Under the pieces are notes generated by a model, which worked only from the letters and a program-made list of their open reading frames with translations, was not told the DNA's origin and made no database searches. This document shows positions 5,796-7,973 of a stretch of 7,973 bases of DNA, one piece after another. Where the stretch lies: NCBI GenBank assembly GCA_964614415.1, contig CAZTLE010000186.1:1-7973 (forward strand), written 5' to 3'. The translations under genes were made by a program, and so were the position numbers. Each line of letters opens with the position of its first letter. Position 1 is the stretch's first letter. The DNA comes from CAZTLE01 sp964614415 (GTDB lineage Bacteria > Bacteroidota > Bacteroidia > Flavobacteriales > Flavobacteriaceae).

Positions 5796-6785
5796 TTACA
5801 ATTTTGAATTACTGAATACAAATGATGTAGTGTTCTCATAACGCTCCCCGGGATGCAACCAGGGCGATGGAAACGAGGACTCATTCGGAGCATTGGGATA
5901 GTTCTGGGCTTCAAAGCAAATGGCCGGGAAGTTTGAATATGTTCCCTTTAGTTCTAATCCGTTAAGCTGTGGTGGAGTATAAATCACAAAGGCAGGTTGG
6001 TTCGTTATTATCTTCATCGTAATTCCGCTTTCCGGGGCGTAGAGCAAAGCGTCTTCAATTCGGCGTCCGGAAGACAGGATAAATGTGTCATCCAATCCAT
6101 CAGCCTCAATGGCTTCAAGACCTGAAAGTTCGCGATAATCAAACCGTGTGCCCCCGGAAGCGTTAATACGACCCGTGGGAACTTTAACATGGTCCTTCTC
6201 CAAATACCGGTCACTGGCCACCTTCATAAAATGCCCTTTCACGGATCCCTGTCCGTTCAAATTAAAATAGGCATGATTCGTTATGTTGAGAGGTGTCTGC
6301 GCATCCGTTATGGCTTTGTAGGAGATGCAAAGTGTATTCCCGCCTTTGACCTGATACGTGGCCCAAACCTTCACGTTGCCCGGATATCCTTCCTCCATAT
6401 GCGGACTGGTACAAGATAATGTCACATAGGGATCTTTTCCCTCGTAGAGCGTTTCAATATTCCAAAACTTCTTATCCAGACCTTCCTTTCCGCCGTGCAA
6501 ATGGGCTCCATCAAATTGATGCAGTTTGTATTCTTCACCATTCACAGAAAACATCCCTCCGGCTATTCTCCCTGCGTAGCGGCCAATAGTGCTACCCAGA
6601 TAGATCTTCCTGTCCAAATAGGTCCGATCCAAATAGTTGCCTGGCTCAGCCAGGCCAACAACAACATCCACCTGTTTACCATTGTGGTCCGGCACCTTCA
6701 ATGATGTAAGCGTAGCTCCGTAATTGAGTACCTCCAGTTGCAGCGCTGATCTATCTCCCAGTGTGATCGTTCTGAGCTCTTTCAT
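5796..6785 (-). CDS. galM: aldose 1-epimerase (galactose mutarotase)
   Basis: A 329-residue cytosolic mutarotase that interconverts alpha and beta anomers of aldoses such as galactose and glucose. Catalytic and sugar-binding motifs are present: GRYAGRIAGG at 68-77 (Arg73), AHLHGGKEGLDKKFW at 94-108 (His97), NITNHAYFNLNG at 167-178 with the general-acid His171, LDDTF at 231-235, and ICFEAQNYPNAPNE at 289-302 with the general-base Glu292. Length is normal for the family and no signal peptide is seen, unlike the secreted lipoprotein forms found in some Bacteroidetes. It lies downstream of atpC but beyond a terminator, so it is probably not part of the atp operon. An AGGAGA Shine-Dalgarno site precedes the ATG. 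No sugar-catabolic partner gene is in the window. Confidence 0.95.
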   Translation of the reverse strand: MKELRTITLGDRSALQLEVLNYGATLTSLKVPDHNGKQVDVVVGLAEPGNYLDRTYLDRKIYLGSTIGRYAGRIAGGMFSVNGEEYKLHQFDGAHLHGGKEGLDKKFWNIETLYEGKDPYVTLSCTSPHMEEGYPGNVKVWATYQVKGGNTLCISYKAITDAQTPLNITNHAYFNLNGQGSVKGHFMKVASDRYLEKDHVKVPTGRINASGGTRFDYRELSGLEAIEADGLDDTFILSSGRRIEDALLYAPESGITMKIITNQPAFVIYTPPQLNGLELKGTYSNFPAICFEAQNYPNAPNESSFPSPWLHPGERYENTTSFVFSNSKL

Positions 6786-6791
6786 CGTTTG

Positions 6792-6797
6792 TCTCCT
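6792..6797 (-). promoter_or_regulatory. Shine-Dalgarno site of galM (AGGAGA)
   Basis: The minus strand reads AGGAGA six bases before the ATG at 6785, an ideal spacing. No other gene start in this window has such a site; the others have A-rich or coupled starts. It fixes the galM start and fits independent translation. Upstream, TAATTTTC (6815-6808) is a 7-of-8 match to a -7 box, too weak to call on its own. Confidence 0.55.
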
Positions 6798-6830
6798 GTT
6801 AGCAAGGGAAAATTACGGAAAACCGGGAAA

Positions 6831-6856
6831 TAAAAAAGCCTCCATTACAGAGGCTC
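6831..6856 (-). terminator. Rho-independent terminator of the atp operon
   Basis: On the minus strand AGCCTC and GAGGCT form a 6-bp stem around a 7-base loop (arms at 6855-6850 and 6842-6837), followed at once by six T (6837-6832, overlapping the last stem pair). It lies about 27 bases after the atpC stop and 46 bases before the galM start. This is the only textbook terminator in the window. It marks the end of the atpD-atpC transcript and argues that galM has its own promoter. Confidence 0.85.
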
Positions 6857-6881
6857 TTCTATGCATTTATCTCAAATCAAT

Positions 6882-7160
6882 TTAATCGGCTAATACGATC
6901 ACTTTATTGTCGTTCATTTCCACCGTTCCGCTGGTGATCTCCATAGACCACTTACCATCGGCTTCTTTGTTGAACTTATTTTCGAACCCTTCGGCAATCT
7001 CCGGATCTCCGTCAAACCTCACTTTACCTTTTCCTAAAAGCGAAACGATAGCGGCGTGGTTATTCAGCATTTGGAATTCTCCATTGACACCTGGAACCGT
7101 TACTGAATTCACTTCTCCTGATACGAGGGATGCTTCCGGGGTTACTATTTCTAGATACAT
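6882..7160 (-). CDS. atpC: F1Fo ATP synthase epsilon subunit, short form
   Basis: A 92-residue protein that is essentially only the N-terminal beta-sandwich of F1 epsilon. MYLEIVTPEASLVSGEV at 1-17, VTVPGVNGEFQMLNNHAAIVS at 20-40 (the conserved 'PG..GEF..L..HA' region) and the final VIVLAD support the call. Epsilon belongs to the central rotor stalk with gamma on the cytosolic face. The two C-terminal inhibitory helices of E. coli-type epsilon (about 139 residues) are absent; the stop is clean and no downstream frame continues the domain. Short epsilon is, to my knowledge, usual in Flavobacteriaceae. It follows atpD after a 77-base spacer with a heptamer hairpin and precedes a terminator. No Shine-Dalgarno site is visible before the ATG. 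Confidence 0.93.
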   Translation of the reverse strand: MYLEIVTPEASLVSGEVNSVTVPGVNGEFQMLNNHAAIVSLLGKGKVRFDGDPEIAEGFENKFNKEADGKWSMEITSGTVEMNDNKVIVLAD

Positions 7161-7163
7161 AGT

Positions 7164-7239
7164 ATTGAGTATTTAGATTTGAGTAGTGAGATTTACTTTG
7201 CCTGATCTCAATACTCATATCTCATATCTAACATCTTAT
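7164..7239. repeat. inverted degenerate heptamer repeat (long imperfect hairpin) between atpD and atpC
   Basis: The plus strand at 7205-7239 consists of five degenerate heptamers: ATCTCAA, TACTCAT, ATCTCAT, ATCTAAC, ATCTTAT. The facing arm at 7164-7191 holds four heptamers of the opposite sense: ATTGAGT, ATTTAGA, TTTGAGT, AGTGAGA. Positions 7175-7192 pair with 7205-7222 in an 18-bp stem with two mismatches (7186/7211 and 7179/7218) and a 12-base loop (7193-7204). The element fills nearly all the spacer and ends on the first base of the atpD stop codon. No run of T follows, so it does not look like a terminator. It may be a member of a dispersed heptamer family in this genome or an RNA processing/stability hairpin. 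Confidence 0.75.
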
Positions 7240-7973
7240 TAAGCTTCAGCCAACATCTTCTCACCGGCTTCTATCGCATCTTCGATGGTCCCTTTCAGGT
7301 TGAAGGCTGCTTCCGGCAGGTGATCCAACTCACCGTCCATGATCATGTTGAATCCTTTGATGGTATCCTTAATGTCTACCAATACTCCGGGGATTCCTGT
7401 AAACTGCTCGGCTACGTGGAACGGCTGAGAAAGGAATCGTTGTACACGACGTGCACGACCTACGGCCATCTTATCTTCCTCGGAAAGTTCTTCCATACCC
7501 AGGATCGCAATAATATCCTGAAGTTCTTTGTATCGCTGTAGTAGCTCCTTTACACGCTGTGCACAGTCGTAGTGCTCATCACCAAGGATATCGGCTGTAA
7601 GGATTCGAGAGGTAGAATCAAGCGGATCCACCGCAGGATAAATTCCAAGCTCGGCAATCTTACGAGACAATACGGTAGTTGCATCAAGGTGGGCAAACGT
7701 AGTCGCCGGTGCGGGGTCAGTCAAGTCATCCGCAGGTACATATACTGCCTGTACCGAAGTAATGGAACCTTTCTTGGTCGAAGTAATTCGCTCCTGCATG
7801 GCTCCCATCTCGGTGGCCAGTGTTGGTTGATATCCTACCGCTGATGGCATACGTCCCAGAAGGGCAGATACCTCAGATCCGGCCTGGGTGAAACGGAAAA
7901 TGTTATCAACGAAGAACAGTACGTCTTTCCCTTGTCCGTCACCGGCACCATCACGGAAGTACTCTGCGATAGT
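7239..7973 (-). CDS. atpD: F1Fo ATP synthase beta subunit, C-terminal part (runs off right edge)
   Basis: The reading frame is open from the right edge; the 244 visible residues are roughly the C-terminal half of a beta subunit of about 500 residues. Visible landmarks, numbered from the first visible residue, are VLFFVDNIFRFTQAGSEVS at 18-36 (Walker B Asp23 and the following helix), LGRMPSAVGYQPTLATEMG at 39-57, PAVDPLDSTS, which matches the alpha/beta ATPase signature, and EELSEEDK, a one-residue variant of the rotor-contact DELSEED loop. Beta carries the catalytic nucleotide sites of F1, alternating with alpha around gamma. The Walker A lysine lies outside the window. The gene ends with TAA at 7241-7239, 78 bases before the atpC start. 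Confidence 0.97.
   Translation of the reverse strand, partial: TIAEYFRDGAGDGQGKDVLFFVDNIFRFTQAGSEVSALLGRMPSAVGYQPTLATEMGAMQERITSTKKGSITSVQAVYVPADDLTDPAPATTFAHLDATTVLSRKIAELGIYPAVDPLDSTSRILTADILGDEHYDCAQRVKELLQRYKELQDIIAILGMEELSEEDKMAVGRARRVQRFLSQPFHVAEQFTGIPGVLVDIKDTIKGFNMIMDGELDHLPEAAFNLKGTIEDAIEAGEKMLAEA

Noticed and set aside
7205..7239. heptamer array as a CRISPR-like repeat or tRNA-like element
   Set aside because: Units are contiguous and degenerate with no spacers, and the fold is a single hairpin, not a cloverleaf.

Overview
The window looks like chromosomal DNA of a marine-type Bacteroidetes, most likely a member of the Flavobacteriaceae. The reasons are protein-level resemblance of AtpD, BioF/BioD/BioA and a Coa1-like protein to that family, A-rich leaders with few Shine-Dalgarno sites, promoter boxes fitting the Bacteroidetes TAnnTTTG pattern, and a short F1 epsilon subunit without its C-terminal helices. 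This is a judgement from memory of these families; no search was run.

Read on the minus strand from the right, the window starts with the C-terminal half of atpD (F1 beta). A 77-base spacer follows, carrying a long imperfect hairpin built from degenerate heptamers. Then come atpC (F1 epsilon) and a clear Rho-independent terminator closing the atp operon. Next is galM (aldose 1-epimerase), which has its own Shine-Dalgarno site. A plus-strand GNAT acetyltransferase gene converges on galM with a 2-base gap and is divergent from bioF across only 37 bases.

The core is a tightly packed minus-strand biotin operon: bioF, an S41-type lipoprotein peptidase, bioD and bioA. Both junctions of the peptidase gene are ATGA overlaps, so an apparently unrelated envelope protease is translationally coupled inside a cofactor pathway. 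BioF, BioA and BioD together turn pimeloyl-thioester plus alanine into dethiobiotin. No biotin synthase (bioB) or pimeloyl-ACP methyl ester pathway gene (bioC/bioH) is visible. Past bioA, a small plus-strand Coa1-family membrane protein shares a CTAG stop palindrome with bioA. Divergent from it, the left edge holds the N-terminus of a beta-ketoacyl-synthase-like protein.

Most of the window is ordinary metabolism. The items deserving a second look are the peptidase inside the bio operon, the heptamer hairpin between atpD and atpC, the possibly leaderless bioF promoter, and the ketoacyl synthase next to biotin genes. I found no phage, insertion sequence, CRISPR array, tRNA or rRNA, and no convincing wholly new system.
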